Positions 18,150 to 27,141 of a DNA stretch of 64,000 bases are shown one piece after another. Numbering within the stretch: position 1 is the first letter of the stretch; each line of letters begins with the position of its first letter. Below the pieces are notes generated by a model. That model did not search any database. It worked only from the letters and a program-made list of their open reading frames with translations, and was not told the DNA's origin. The DNA comes from DT-110 sp030148525 (GTDB lineage Bacteria > Bacteroidota > Bacteroidia > Chitinophagales > Saprospiraceae). The DNA lies in assembly GCA_965227445.1 (NCBI GenBank), contig OZ245751.1:3658001-3722000 (forward strand), given 5' to 3'. The translations under genes were made by a program, and so were the position numbers.

Positions 18150-19595
18150 ATGCACATCCGTCTCTTCTTCTGTCTGGCTATCTTAAGTCTGGTGTCTTTC
18201 ACCAAAGCCCAGCCTGATTCCGAAAAACAAGCCATCATCAAAGCCCTCAATGCGCAGGCTGACACCTACACCGACATGGCCCACCAGATCTGGGATTGGG
18301 CGGAGCTCGGCTTCCAGGAAGACCAAAGCACCGAACTCCTGCAATCTAAACTGCGGGAAGCTGGCTTCCGCGTGGAAAGTGGTGTAGCTGGTATGCCCAC
18401 CGCCTTTGTGGCCACCTATGGCTCCGGGGAACCGGTTATCGGATACCTGGCCGAATTCGATGCCCTGCCCGGTGTTTCCCAACAGGCGGTCCCCCGGCCC
18501 GCCCAGCGCCCCGAAACCAATAACGGCCATGCCTGCGGACACCACCTCTTTGGTACCGGCTCCGTAGCCGCCGCCGTGGCCGTTAAAGACTGGATGGAGC
18601 AAAGCGGTGTGCAGGGCACCCTGCGCCTCTACGGCACCCCTGCCGAAGAAGGCGGCGGCGGGAAGATCTATATGGTCCGCGAAGGCCTGTTCGACGATGT
18701 CGACGCCGTGCTTACCTGGCATCCGTCCAGCTCGAACAGTGCCGTTACCGGTTCCTCCCTGGCCGTGATCACGGTCAAATTCCGCTTCGAAGGTGCAGCC
18801 GCACACGCAGCCGTAGCCCCCTGGCGCGGCCGCTCTGCCCTGGATGGTGTGGAAGCCATGAACTACATGGTCAACCTCATGCGGGAACACGTCACTCCGG
18901 CGACCCGCATTCATTACGCGATTACGGAGGGGGCCGAAGCTCCCAACGTGGTGCCGGCCTTCGCCGAGGTGTATTACATCATTCGCCACGACGATATGAC
19001 GGAGGTCAAAGACTTATTCCGCCGCGTGGTACTCACCTCCGAAGCAGCGGCCATGGGCACCGAGACCAAGGTTTCCCACGAGGTAATTACCGGCTACTTC
19101 AACAAACTCCCCAACGAGGTGCTGGGCCGCATTATGAATACCAACCTGCAGATGGTGGGCGGTGTGGAATACACCGACGAAGAGCGCCAGTTCGCCGAGG
19201 AGATCATGACCTCCTACCCTTCCAAAGACATGTCGCCCGATGATGCCGCATCTATTGAGCCTTTCCAGGTACGGGAAAAGGGCTATGCCTCCACCGATGT
19301 GGGGGATATCAGTTGGGTGACGCCCACCACCAGTATGGGAGCTGCCACTTGGGTGCCCGGCACCGTGGCGCACAGCTGGCAGGCGGTTGCCGCCGGTGGC
19401 ACCACTATCGGTCCCAAAGGGATGATGGTCGCCGCCAAAACGCTGGCCCTGTCGGCAGTGGATATCTTTCGCGATCCCTCTATCGCCGAAAAGGCCCGGG
19501 AAGAGCTGCGGAAGCGACGCGGCACGGATTTCACCTACGAAGCCCTGCTCGGCGACCGCGAGCCACCACTCGACTACATGAAAAAGAGTAAGTAA
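18150..19595 (+). CDS. M20 family secreted amidohydrolase
   Basis: An exported metallo-amidohydrolase of 481 residues related to p-aminobenzoyl-glutamate/indole-acetyl-amino-acid hydrolases (AbgB-like, M20D). It has a signal peptide of about 21 residues, metal-binding NGHACGHH near residue 127, GTPAEEGGGGK near 168, a dimerisation domain in the middle, and HSWQAVAAGG with the last metal ligand near the C-terminus. The C-terminal HSW region matches AbgB-type proteins. It would cleave an amide bond of an N-acyl amino acid or peptide-like substrate; the substrate is unknown. A GNAT gene follows 15 bp later. The coding region is more G+C-rich than its flanks. Confidence 0.85.
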   Translation: MHIRLFFCLAILSLVSFTKAQPDSEKQAIIKALNAQADTYTDMAHQIWDWAELGFQEDQSTELLQSKLREAGFRVESGVAGMPTAFVATYGSGEPVIGYLAEFDALPGVSQQAVPRPAQRPETNNGHACGHHLFGTGSVAAAVAVKDWMEQSGVQGTLRLYGTPAEEGGGGKIYMVREGLFDDVDAVLTWHPSSSNSAVTGSSLAVITVKFRFEGAAAHAAVAPWRGRSALDGVEAMNYMVNLMREHVTPATRIHYAITEGAEAPNVVPAFAEVYYIIRHDDMTEVKDLFRRVVLTSEAAAMGTETKVSHEVITGYFNKLPNEVLGRIMNTNLQMVGGVEYTDEERQFAEEIMTSYPSKDMSPDDAASIEPFQVREKGYASTDVGDISWVTPTTSMGAATWVPGTVAHSWQAVAAGGTTIGPKGMMVAAKTLALSAVDIFRDPSIAEKAREELRKRRGTDFTYEALLGDREPPLDYMKKSK

Positions 19596-19610
19596 GCATT
19601 CACAGAAGAT

Positions 19611-20123
19611 ATGTCATCTTTGAGCACCAACCGCCTGTATCTACGGCCATTGCAACAGAATGACCTATCCTGGTTCCACATGGTGAATACCGATCCGGCC
19701 GTTCGTAAATACCTATGGGACGATCGGGTAATTACTGAATCGGATGCACGGGACATTCTGTTGCAAAACCAGCAACAATTCACAAATAGGGGCTACGGAT
19801 TATGGAAAATCTGTCGGACTCAGGATCAACAGGCCCTCGGCTACACTGGCTTGTGGTTCTTTTTTGAGGAGGTACAGCCTCAACTACTCTACGCTATTCT
19901 TCCGCCTTTCGGCAAAAAGGGCTACGCGACAGAAGCGGCACGGGCCGTCATGGAATACGCCTTCCATTCCCTGGGGTTTACCTATCTGATTGCTGCGACC
20001 GATCCACCAAATGCATCCTCCCGAAAACTGGCCCTTCGCCTGGGTATGACCTTATGGAAGCAGGAAGAGGATGCCCAACGGACAACCCTTTTTTTCCGGA
20101 AGGAAAAACCAGAGGAGCACTAA
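19611..20123 (+). CDS. GNAT N-acetyltransferase (RimJ/RimL-like)
   Basis: A cytosolic acetyltransferase of 170 residues. It opens with the typical TNRLYLRPLQQND strand-loop, and the acetyl-CoA loop is FGKKGYATEAARAVMEY, followed by NASSRKLALRLGM, the usual end of the GNAT fold. The target is unknown and could be a small molecule or a protein N-terminus. It contains one exact GCCTTTCGGCAAAA motif (19904-19917), which encodes part of the acetyl-CoA loop. Confidence 0.85.
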   Translation: MSSLSTNRLYLRPLQQNDLSWFHMVNTDPAVRKYLWDDRVITESDARDILLQNQQQFTNRGYGLWKICRTQDQQALGYTGLWFFFEEVQPQLLYAILPPFGKKGYATEAARAVMEYAFHSLGFTYLIAATDPPNASSRKLALRLGMTLWKQEEDAQRTTLFFRKEKPEEH

Positions 20124-20198
20124 ATATAACCATCGGTGCACTATAAAGGTGCTTACATCGTTACATCCGAAAATCAACCAAAACAAGAAATATCTATA

Positions 20199-20690
20199 AT
20201 GAGTCGATCACTGTTTTTAATTGCCTTTATTTGTCTTTTTACAGCCGCGTGTACTCAGGAAGCTGAGCAAGATCAATCAGCTGAAACACCCGTCATCCAG
20301 GACCCTAATCCAGCCACCCCCGAACAGGTGGAAGAACGCACCTCCAATTTGCCCAACCCCACCGACATACGGTTTTACTGGGCTGAACCAACAATGGATG
20401 ATAACGAAGTCCCCACTACCGAACTCTACGCCCGCTTCGACCGAAATCGGATTCCTTTGGGGACGGTTAACGCTCCCAGTGAACTCGAAAAAGAAGAATG
20501 GGAAACCTACAATGTCCCCGACGAAGCAATTACCGCTGCCTACAGCTTTTACGCCGGCCTGCTGGAAGTATTCTACATGGTGCGCACCAATCAAACCATT
20601 GAGATCTACCGGGCCGAACAAGATGAGATGGATAGCGACCCGCTATCCTATGAACTCATAAAAATGTACCCGGTGGCCCCCGCACAATAA
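20199..20690 (+). CDS. Small lipoprotein of unknown function
   Basis: A lipoprotein of 163 residues starting at the ATG at 20199, which leads directly into a signal peptide with lipobox TAAC. An acidic, proline-rich linker follows, then a compact domain of about 110 residues (starting near PTDIRFYWAEP) rich in Tyr and acidic residues. I do not recognise the family. A strong hairpin terminator follows 26 bp after the stop. Confidence 0.7.
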   Translation: MSRSLFLIAFICLFTAACTQEAEQDQSAETPVIQDPNPATPEQVEERTSNLPNPTDIRFYWAEPTMDDNEVPTTELYARFDRNRIPLGTVNAPSELEKEEWETYNVPDEAITAAYSFYAGLLEVFYMVRTNQTIEIYRAEQDEMDSDPLSYELIKMYPVAPAQ

Positions 20691-20716
20691 ATAGCCGGTG
20701 TACAAAAAACTGCTTT

Positions 20717-20750
20717 AGAAGCCATCCCAAATTCCTTTGGGGTGGCTTCT
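20717..20750 (+). terminator. Long hairpin terminator
   Basis: A near-perfect 15-bp stem (AGAAGCCATCCCAAA against TTTGGGGTGGCTTCT, one G-T wobble) has a four-base TTCC loop. It lies just after the small lipoprotein gene and before the MBL hydrolase. The trailing tract TATATTAAAA is only weakly T-rich, so it could also act as a processing or attenuation structure. Confidence 0.65.
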
Positions 20751-20799
20751 TATATTAAAAAGGATTACATTCAAGTTACTCCTAAAATGCCGGTACAAT

Positions 20800-22350
20800 A
20801 TGTCACACAAATACGTTAATCTGGGAAAAGATGGCGATCAGGTCTTCCTGTACTCACTTAACCGCGACACCAACCGCTTTAGTAAAGAAAAACAAGTACT
20901 GTGGGGAGACTGGCTCATGGTCGACGACGACCATGACTATACGGGTGTCCCGGAAGGTTGGACCGCTATCCGGTGGGCGCCCAAAACCAAGAACCAGATC
21001 TATTACATCCGGGATGAGCACACCATTGATGAACGCCCCCTGGAGATCATTTTCGTGGACGTGGGCCAGGGTGACGGTGCCGTATTGATCACGCCCGAAC
21101 GTGGCCCAGAAGAAAAGATACTGGTTATCGACGCCGGAGAATCGGCCAATATGCGGCGTTTCTTAAACGGGCGCTTCAAGGCTTACCGGGGTTTCGATTT
21201 CGAGGCAGCCATTATTACCCATCCCGACAATGACCACTACGCTGGTTTTGAACACATTTTCAACGATCACAATATCGGCTTTAATACCATCTACCAGAAT
21301 GGATTAGTGGAGCGTCCCGAGGGCGGTCGATTCGAAAAACTGGGCGGTACCGTAGAAGATCCGCCCGATTCGGGCATCCACTTTATCGAAGATCTGGCCG
21401 AGAACCGCGCCGATATCGAACGCCTCTTCAGTGATCCCTCTACCTTTGGCCGCTATCAATTTCCACCACTGATGCATGCCGCCCTGCAAAATCCGCGAAT
21501 ACAGGATTTCCGCATGCTTTCGATCGACCCGGCACACAGCATCCACCGCCACGGTCGGGCCTTTATGCCCGGCTTCGCCCCTACGCCGGGCAAAAGCTAC
21601 AGCATTGAGGTGCTGGGCCCCATCGTCGAACGGGCCGACGATGGCCGTCCCCGCCTGCGCCGCATCAGCAGTGATTACGGAGAAACCAAGAACGGACATT
21701 CTATTCTGCTGCGTCTGCACATGGGGCAGTACAAGATCTTCTTTGGCGGCGACCTGAATATTCCCGCCGAAAAATACCTGCTTCAACAGTACACCAATCT
21801 CGATAGCTGGCCCTCGCCGGGCACCGAGGAATACGACCATATGATGACTACCGCTTCCCGTTGGTTTCGCAGTGAGATTATGAAGGTTTGCCACCACGGC
21901 TCCGACAAGGTGACCGACGAATTCATGCAGGTAGTCCACCCGGCAGGCTTCATTATTTCGTCGGGTGACCGGGAGGGGCACGTGCATCCCCGACCCGATC
22001 TGCTCGGACGCCTGGGCCGCATCGGCCGAGGCGAATCCCCATTGATCCTGTCCACGGAACTCCAGCGCTCTTCCCGCGAGTTTGAGGAACCAGAGTTCGT
22101 GCAGGATCTCCAGGACGACATTAAGAAACTTACCGAAAACCCGGCCGATGCCGATTTACTGACCAGCATCCAGGAGCAAATTGAGCACCTCGGGCGCACC
22201 AATGTCGATGTGTACGGGGCCGTTTATGTAAAAACCGATGGGGAACGCCTGATCGTGGCCTTTAAGTACGAGGAGCTTTCGGATAAGAAAAAATGGTTCT
22301 ATTACGAGTATTCGATCGACGATGAAGGGAAGCTGCATTTGCTCAAATAG
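20800..22350 (+). CDS. MBL-fold hydrolase, ComEC C-terminal type
   Basis: A soluble metallo-beta-lactamase-fold protein of 516 residues, starting at the ATG at 20800. Its core looks like the detached hydrolase domain of ComEC/Rec2: VDVGQGDGAVLI, the metal motif THPDNDHYAG, a second ligand region CHHGSDKVTDEF, and SSGDREGHVHPRPDLL. There are no membrane segments, so it is not a DNA channel. An insert of about 120 residues separates the metal motifs, and a coiled acidic tail follows. Such stand-alone proteins are suspected phosphodiesterases or nucleases, and some occur in defence contexts. No partner gene of that type is next to it here. Confidence 0.8.
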   Translation: MSHKYVNLGKDGDQVFLYSLNRDTNRFSKEKQVLWGDWLMVDDDHDYTGVPEGWTAIRWAPKTKNQIYYIRDEHTIDERPLEIIFVDVGQGDGAVLITPERGPEEKILVIDAGESANMRRFLNGRFKAYRGFDFEAAIITHPDNDHYAGFEHIFNDHNIGFNTIYQNGLVERPEGGRFEKLGGTVEDPPDSGIHFIEDLAENRADIERLFSDPSTFGRYQFPPLMHAALQNPRIQDFRMLSIDPAHSIHRHGRAFMPGFAPTPGKSYSIEVLGPIVERADDGRPRLRRISSDYGETKNGHSILLRLHMGQYKIFFGGDLNIPAEKYLLQQYTNLDSWPSPGTEEYDHMMTTASRWFRSEIMKVCHHGSDKVTDEFMQVVHPAGFIISSGDREGHVHPRPDLLGRLGRIGRGESPLILSTELQRSSREFEEPEFVQDLQDDIKKLTENPADADLLTSIQEQIEHLGRTNVDVYGAVYVKTDGERLIVAFKYEELSDKKKWFYYEYSIDDEGKLHLLK

Positions 22351-22412
22351 CCGATGTAAAATGCTTGACTTTTCACTATGCTGCCAGTAGCTTGCAGCCC
22401 TAAAAGATCAGC

Positions 22413-23333
22413 ATGACCAAACAACGACAAGCGTACGTATTCGCCGGGCTGGCTGTATGTTTATGGGGTACTGTAGCAACCGCTATGAAACTGGCGCTGC
22501 AACAATATACTTTTTTGCAGTTGTTGTTTTGGTCGAGCCTCACCTCGCTCGTGTGCCTTACCACGGTTGTCATTTTACAAGGTAAATGGTCACAGGTACG
22601 TAGCATTAGCCGCCGGGAATTACTCCGCTCCGCTGCCTTTGGGTTTATCAATCCCCTCCTGTATTACCTGGTTCTATTCAAAGCCTACGCTTTATTACCT
22701 GCCCAGGAGGCCCAATCCCTGAATTATACCTGGCCCATCATGATCACCCTTCTTTCCGTGCCTATGTTAGGTCAGCGCCTTTCGGCAAAAAGCCTGATAG
22801 CCATCCTGGTCAGTTTCCTGGGCGTGTTGGTGATCGCTACCAGGGGACAGTTAGGTGAACTGCAGTTTTCCAATGCTGCCGGAGCAATGCTGGCCCTTTG
22901 TTCCGCTCTGATTTGGGCGTTCTTTTGGCTCCAAAATGTAAAGGACAAACGCGATGAAGTCGTTAAATTGTTCTGGAATTTCCTAACCGGCTTCTGCTAC
23001 ATTGCGCTGACCAATCTGCTCTTGGGCGACATACGTTGGTTCAGCTGGTCCGCCGGATTGCCTGCACTATACGTTGGCTTGTTCGAAATGGGCATTACCT
23101 TTTTGATCTGGTCGCTGGCCCTGCAACGAACTACGCATACAGCCAAGGTGAGCAAATTGGTCTATTTGGTCCCCTTTATTTCCCTTATGGTCATTGCTGC
23201 CATTTTAAAGGAACCGATCCTTACCTCTACGCTCTGGGGATTAGCTTTCATTCTGGGAGGGCTGGCTATTGATACCATCAAATTCAGGGTAATCTGGCAA
23301 CGATTGAAACCTGCCTACAAGCCACGCCGGTAG
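22413..23333 (+). CDS. EamA/DMT-family transporter
   Basis: An inner-membrane protein of 306 residues with ten predicted helices in two repeated EamA halves. The first half starts VCLWGTVATAMKLAL and the second ALCSALIWAFFWLQNV. Family members export amino acids or small metabolites; the substrate cannot be read from sequence. A GCCTTTCGGCAAAA motif lies at 22777-22790, encoding RLSAK. Confidence 0.85.
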   Translation: MTKQRQAYVFAGLAVCLWGTVATAMKLALQQYTFLQLLFWSSLTSLVCLTTVVILQGKWSQVRSISRRELLRSAAFGFINPLLYYLVLFKAYALLPAQEAQSLNYTWPIMITLLSVPMLGQRLSAKSLIAILVSFLGVLVIATRGQLGELQFSNAAGAMLALCSALIWAFFWLQNVKDKRDEVVKLFWNFLTGFCYIALTNLLLGDIRWFSWSAGLPALYVGLFEMGITFLIWSLALQRTTHTAKVSKLVYLVPFISLMVIAAILKEPILTSTLWGLAFILGGLAIDTIKFRVIWQRLKPAYKPRR

Positions 23334-23467
23334 GAGTTTTCGGCGAGTAACGACCAGCCGGTGTCCATTTCTGGGTCCCGACGACCACCTTGAACCATCC
23401 CATGATCGTTCCCAATAAACCAGCACGCGCTATCGGGAGAATCCCGTGCCACGGGCAGGGATGAGTT

Positions 23468-23481
23468 GGCTTTCGCCAAAA
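23468..23481 (+). repeat. Iterated 14-mer, form B (first of 6 exact copies)
   Basis: GGCTTTCGCCAAAA occurs exactly at 23468-23481, 40670-40683, 46708-46721 and 47399-47412 (plus) and at 26636-26649 and 55209-55222 (minus). The stem is swapped relative to form A but loop and A tail are the same. Near copies lie at 10463, 17012-17025 (minus) and 28780. Confidence 0.9.
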
Positions 23482-23512
23482 AAAAGTACCTTCCGGCAAA
23501 AACCCGTCGCGC

Positions 23513-24331
23513 ATGTTTTACCGCCCCTGCTTCCTTTTTTTAATGCTGATTCTTCCCTGGACCCTACAGGGTCAGGTAACCACCTACGCTACCCACGAAA
23601 ACATCCCCTACTACCCCGAATCCGTACGCGCGGCCGATGCCTACCTGGCCGAGCGCTGCGTTGTTGACCTGTATGTACCGGAAGGAGTAAGCGACTTCCC
23701 CACAATTGTGTGGTTTCACGGGGGTGGCCTGACCGGCGGTCAAAAAGAGATTCCGGCGGCCCTCCAGGAAAAAGGCATAGCCGTCATCGGTGTCAACTAC
23801 CGGCTGTACCCCAAAATTAAAGCCCCGGTGTACATCGAAGATGCCGCAGCGGCCGTCGCCTGGGTATTCCGCAACATTGTCGAATACGGGGGCGACCCCG
23901 AAAAAATCTTTCTGTCGGGCCATTCCGCCGGTGGCTATCTGGTGAGCATGATTGGCCTCGACAAAAGCTGGCTGGCGGTTCACGACGTCGATGCCGACCG
24001 GATTGCCGGCCTTATTCCCTTCAGCGGGCACACTATCACCCATTTCACGGTCCGCGAAGAACGGGGGATTCCCGGCGAACGCCCCGTCATCGACGAGTTG
24101 GCGCCCTTGTATCACGTCCGCAAGAATGCCCCTCCCCTCCTGCTGATCACCGGCGACCGGGAACTCGAACTCTTGGGCCGCTACGAAGAGAACGCCTATC
24201 TGATGCGCATGATGAAAGTAGTGGGCCACCCCGACACCCGCCTCTACGAGATGGATGGCTACAACCACGGCATGACCGAACCGGCCTTCCCGCTGCTGGT
24301 GAAAGAAGTGCGGATGCGGAGTAAGGAGTAA
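23513..24331 (+). CDS. Secreted alpha/beta hydrolase (esterase)
   Basis: An exported esterase/lipase-like alpha/beta hydrolase of 272 residues. It has a signal peptide (to about residue 20), the oxyanion motif WFHGGGLTGG (HGGG class, hormone-sensitive-lipase-like), nucleophile elbow GHSAGG, and catalytic Asp/His regions near ITGDREL and DGYNHGM. It would hydrolyse a small ester. Two truncated genes follow immediately. Confidence 0.85.
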   Translation: MFYRPCFLFLMLILPWTLQGQVTTYATHENIPYYPESVRAADAYLAERCVVDLYVPEGVSDFPTIVWFHGGGLTGGQKEIPAALQEKGIAVIGVNYRLYPKIKAPVYIEDAAAAVAWVFRNIVEYGGDPEKIFLSGHSAGGYLVSMIGLDKSWLAVHDVDADRIAGLIPFSGHTITHFTVREERGIPGERPVIDELAPLYHVRKNAPPLLLITGDRELELLGRYEENAYLMRMMKVVGHPDTRLYEMDGYNHGMTEPAFPLLVKEVRMRSKE

Positions 24332-24336
24332 CCGTG

Positions 24337-24513
24337 ATGGATATCACAAACGACCTGTGTCTGAACTGTCACGGCGAACCCGGACAAGACATTACCGCAG
24401 AGACGCTCCGGGCCATCAATACCCATTACCCCGAGGATAAAGCAATCGGATATCGAGCTAATCAGTTGCGGGGCATTTGGGTGGTGGAAATGCCGGTGAT
24501 GGGTAATTACTGA
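24337..24513 (+). pseudogene. C-terminal fragment of a DUF3365 haem protein
   Basis: An open stretch of 58 codons reads CLNCHG, a c-type haem CxxCH site, then THYPEDKAIGY and LRGIWVVEMP. These are the last 60 residues of DUF3365/Tll0287-like periplasmic haem proteins. The signal peptide and sensor domain are missing, and a stop lies upstream in frame. I take it as a remnant. Confidence 0.65.
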
Positions 24514-24538
24514 GGAGGTCACTTAAGTGAGGAGGTCA
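24511..24538. repeat. 11-bp direct repeat around a palindrome
   Basis: TGAGGAGGTCA occurs at 24511-24521 and 24528-24538. The central TCACTTAAGTGA (24519-24530) is a perfect 12-bp palindrome. It sits exactly between two truncated genes and may mark a deletion scar. Confidence 0.4.
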
Positions 24539-24554
24539 GTACTGCCACGGATCT

Positions 24555-24821
24555 ATGGCGGAGATGGGCGGTGGCACCCCGGCCTACGGTGTTTCCAAAG
24601 CGGCCCTGAATGTGCTGATCATTAAGTTATCCCACGAACTCAAAGGAACCGGGGTTCTGGTCAACTCCGTATGCCCCGGGTGGGTCCGCACCGATATGGG
24701 CGGGAAGGCCGCTCCCCGTAGTCCGGAAAAGGGCGCCGAAACCATTGTCTGGCTGGCTTTGCTCCCAGAAAACGGACCAAGCGGGAAATTCTGGCGGGAT
24801 AAACGGGAGATTTCTTTTTAG
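24555..24821 (+). pseudogene. C-terminal fragment of a short-chain dehydrogenase
   Basis: These 88 codons match only the second half of a carbonyl-reductase-like SDR. The catalytic YGVSK, then NSVCPGWVRTDMGG, and the closing WRDKREISF are present. The nucleotide-binding TGxxxGxG half is absent. It cannot form a Rossmann fold and is probably a remnant. Confidence 0.75.
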
Positions 24822-24841
24822 CATTCTGCCTTACTTTTCCG

Positions 24842-24849
24842 TACCTTTT
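24842..24849 (+). promoter_or_regulatory. Candidate -7 promoter box
   Basis: TACCTTTT matches seven of eight bases of the Bacteroidota -7 consensus TAnnTTTG, 21 bp before the ATG of the hitchhiker-subunit gene. No clear -33 element is seen. Confidence 0.3.
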
Positions 24850-24870
24850 CACGGATCTAATATCTAATCC

Positions 24871-25419
24871 ATGCAACGACGCCAAATTCTTCGGTACGCC
24901 GCCTACGTTACCGGTGCAGCCATTACCGCACCCTTCGCCGGAGCCTTCCTGACTGCCTGCGCACGGGACGAGGTGCAACAGGCAGCCAACGACCAACAAC
25001 GATACTTCTTTGCGGAAAAGGATTTTTCCTTCCTGCAATCATTTCTCGACACTCTGCTACCAACCACTGATAGCCCTTCGGCCACCGAGGTAGGCGTGGC
25101 GGATATGATCGATGCAACCGCCGGACTGATTTACTCCCCGAAGCAACAGTCCGAGTTTAAGACCCGGTTTTCGACGCTGCGATCCTGGATGACAGAGCAA
25201 TCGGATATGGCTGGTGCTTTCGCAAAACTGGAGAAAGAAAACACTGGTGCATCCACGGAGGTAACCGAGGCCTACCATGACCTGAAACAACAGGCCATAT
25301 CCTTTTACCTGGCCACCGAACCCGTAGCTACCGAATTCCTGAATTACCTGCCGGTCCCCGGTCCCTACCAGGGATGCATACCCGTTTCTGAAGTCGACCA
25401 TAAAGCCTGGGCACTATGA
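24871..25419 (+). CDS. Gluconate 2-dehydrogenase subunit 3-like (hitchhiker) protein
   Basis: The small subunit of a periplasmic GMC dehydrogenase, 182 residues. The N-terminus has a twin-arginine-type signal (RRQILRYAAY, then a hydrophobic stretch ending LTAC), so it may carry the cofactor-loaded large subunit through Tat. The body matches the gluconate_2-dh3 family (FLQSFLDTLLPTTDSPSATEVGVADMID). Its stop overlaps the GMC start by four bases (ATGA), so the two are co-translated and should form one complex. Confidence 0.88.
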   Translation: MQRRQILRYAAYVTGAAITAPFAGAFLTACARDEVQQAANDQQRYFFAEKDFSFLQSFLDTLLPTTDSPSATEVGVADMIDATAGLIYSPKQQSEFKTRFSTLRSWMTEQSDMAGAFAKLEKENTGASTEVTEAYHDLKQQAISFYLATEPVATEFLNYLPVPGPYQGCIPVSEVDHKAWAL

Positions 25420-27128
25420 ACCTGAATCTGAAAGCACAAGACCAAATAACCTACGATGCCATCGTCATCGGTTCGGGCATCAGCGGTGGCTTTGCAGCCA
25501 TGGAGCTATGCCGGAAAGGGCACCGTACCCTCATGCTGGAACGCGGACGCCTCGTCAAACACGGTGAATACCCCACAGCCGGCCTCGACCCCTGGGATCT
25601 GCCCCACCAAAATGCCGTACCCGATGCAGAACTGAAAGAACACTATTTCCAGCAAAACCGCCTCAACTGGTGGGTCAATCAGGACAATCTGCACTGGGTC
25701 AATAAGGATAGTGACTATTCCTACGACGAGATCGAGCGCTTCGACTGGATCCGCGGTCACCACGTGGGCGGGCGCTCCATCATGTGGGGGCGCCACTGCT
25801 ACCGCTGGAGCGATATCGACTTCGAGGCCAACCTTAAGGAAGGCATTGCCGTTGACTGGCCCATTCGCTACGCCGACATAGCCCCCTGGTACGACTACGT
25901 GGAAACCTTCGTCGGGGTAAGCGGCCAAAAGGAGGGCCTCAAGCAAGTGCCCGACGGTGTTTTTCTGCCTCCCTTCGAGCTCAATTGCGCCGAGCAACAC
26001 CTGCGCGAATCGGTCGACGGGATGTACCCCGGAAGGGTGGTCACCCCCGGCCGGGTAGCCAACCTCACCAAATACGACCCCAAGGTACACCTGGGTACCC
26101 GTGGTCAGTGCCAGTCACGCAATCGCTGTTGGCGGGGTTGCCCCTACGGTGCATACTTCAGCAGCCTGTCGGCCACCATTCCCGTAGCTCAGGAAACGGG
26201 GAACCTGACCATTCGCGAGCACAGCATTGTGCACGAGATCGTCTACGACGCTTCCACCGGAAAAGCAACCGGCATCCGCGTGAAAGACGGTCAGACGGGC
26301 GAGGATCTCGAATTCAAAGCCCGCATCATTTTCTGTAACGCCAGTACCGTAGGCACCACGGCCATCCTCCTCAACAGCCGCTCGGAAGCTTTCCCTGATG
26401 GTCTGGGCAACACGAGTGGCGAATTGGGACACAACCTGATGGATCATCACTACGGTATGGGTGCTTCGGGGGTCTTACCGGGCTTCGAAGACACCTACTA
26501 TAAGGGTCGCAAACCCAACGGCTTCTACATTCCCCGCTTCCGCAACATTGATGACCAAACGCGTCGTACCGATTACGTGCGCGGTTTCGGCTATCAGGGT
26601 GGTGCCAACCGAACGGCGAATATCCCTCAGGGGCTTTTTGGCGAAAGCCTGAAAAAAGAAATATTCAAACCGGGGCCCTATCATGTGGGGATGACCTGCT
26701 TCGGAGAACTACTACCCTACCACGAAAACCGCATGTTCCTCAATTTCGAGAAACTCGACAAGAACGGTATGCCCACTATTACCTTCGACGCCAAACTTCG
26801 CGACAACGAAATGAACATGCGCGAAGACGGTGTTCAATGCGCCATCGAAATGCTGGAAGCCGCCGGATGCACCGATATTACCAGCTATAATGACACTACG
26901 GCCCCCGGTGCCTGCATCCACGAAATGGGTACAGCCCGGATGGGACGCGATCCGCAGACCAGTGTGCTCAACAAATGGAATCAGATGCACGAAGTGCCCA
27001 ATGTCTTCGTCACCGATGGGGCCTGTATGACCAGTTCGGGCACCCAAAACCCAAGCATTACCTATATGGCGCTAACGGCCCGGGCCGTGGATTATGCACA
27101 TCAACGGGTAGAACGAAAGGAGCTGTAA
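25416..27128 (+). CDS. GMC-family FAD sugar dehydrogenase, large subunit
   Basis: A FAD-dependent GMC oxidoreductase of 570 residues. The N-terminus has the dinucleotide-binding fold (IVIGSGISGGFAAMELCRKG, then LERGR). Residues about 115-125 read HHVGGRSIMWGRH, the FAD loop of the gluconate/glucoside dehydrogenase branch. The C-terminus has ACIHEMGTARMG with the catalytic His, and SSGTQNPSITYMALTARAV. It lacks its own signal peptide, consistent with export bound to the preceding subunit. Known relatives oxidise C2 of gluconate, C5 of fructose or C3 of glycosides. With DUF1080 and cytochrome c genes nearby, C3 oxidation of a glycoside is my inference. Confidence 0.88.
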   Translation: MNLNLKAQDQITYDAIVIGSGISGGFAAMELCRKGHRTLMLERGRLVKHGEYPTAGLDPWDLPHQNAVPDAELKEHYFQQNRLNWWVNQDNLHWVNKDSDYSYDEIERFDWIRGHHVGGRSIMWGRHCYRWSDIDFEANLKEGIAVDWPIRYADIAPWYDYVETFVGVSGQKEGLKQVPDGVFLPPFELNCAEQHLRESVDGMYPGRVVTPGRVANLTKYDPKVHLGTRGQCQSRNRCWRGCPYGAYFSSLSATIPVAQETGNLTIREHSIVHEIVYDASTGKATGIRVKDGQTGEDLEFKARIIFCNASTVGTTAILLNSRSEAFPDGLGNTSGELGHNLMDHHYGMGASGVLPGFEDTYYKGRKPNGFYIPRFRNIDDQTRRTDYVRGFGYQGGANRTANIPQGLFGESLKKEIFKPGPYHVGMTCFGELLPYHENRMFLNFEKLDKNGMPTITFDAKLRDNEMNMREDGVQCAIEMLEAAGCTDITSYNDTTAPGACIHEMGTARMGRDPQTSVLNKWNQMHEVPNVFVTDGACMTSSGTQNPSITYMALTARAVDYAHQRVERKEL

Positions 27129-27141
27129 CCCCTTACGAACC

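Noticed and set aside
18183..18989. Long minus-strand open frame (268 codons) inside the M20 gene
   Set aside because: It is the antisense shadow of a G+C-rich gene with a well-supported protein; its translation shows no family motif.
21304..21987. Minus-strand open frame (227 codons) inside the MBL hydrolase gene
   Set aside because: It is antisense to a gene with clear metal motifs and reads as low-information sequence.
24511..24538. Direct repeats considered as the start of a CRISPR array
   Set aside because: There are only two units of 11 bp with a 6-bp spacer and no cas genes; a deletion scar or palindrome is more likely.
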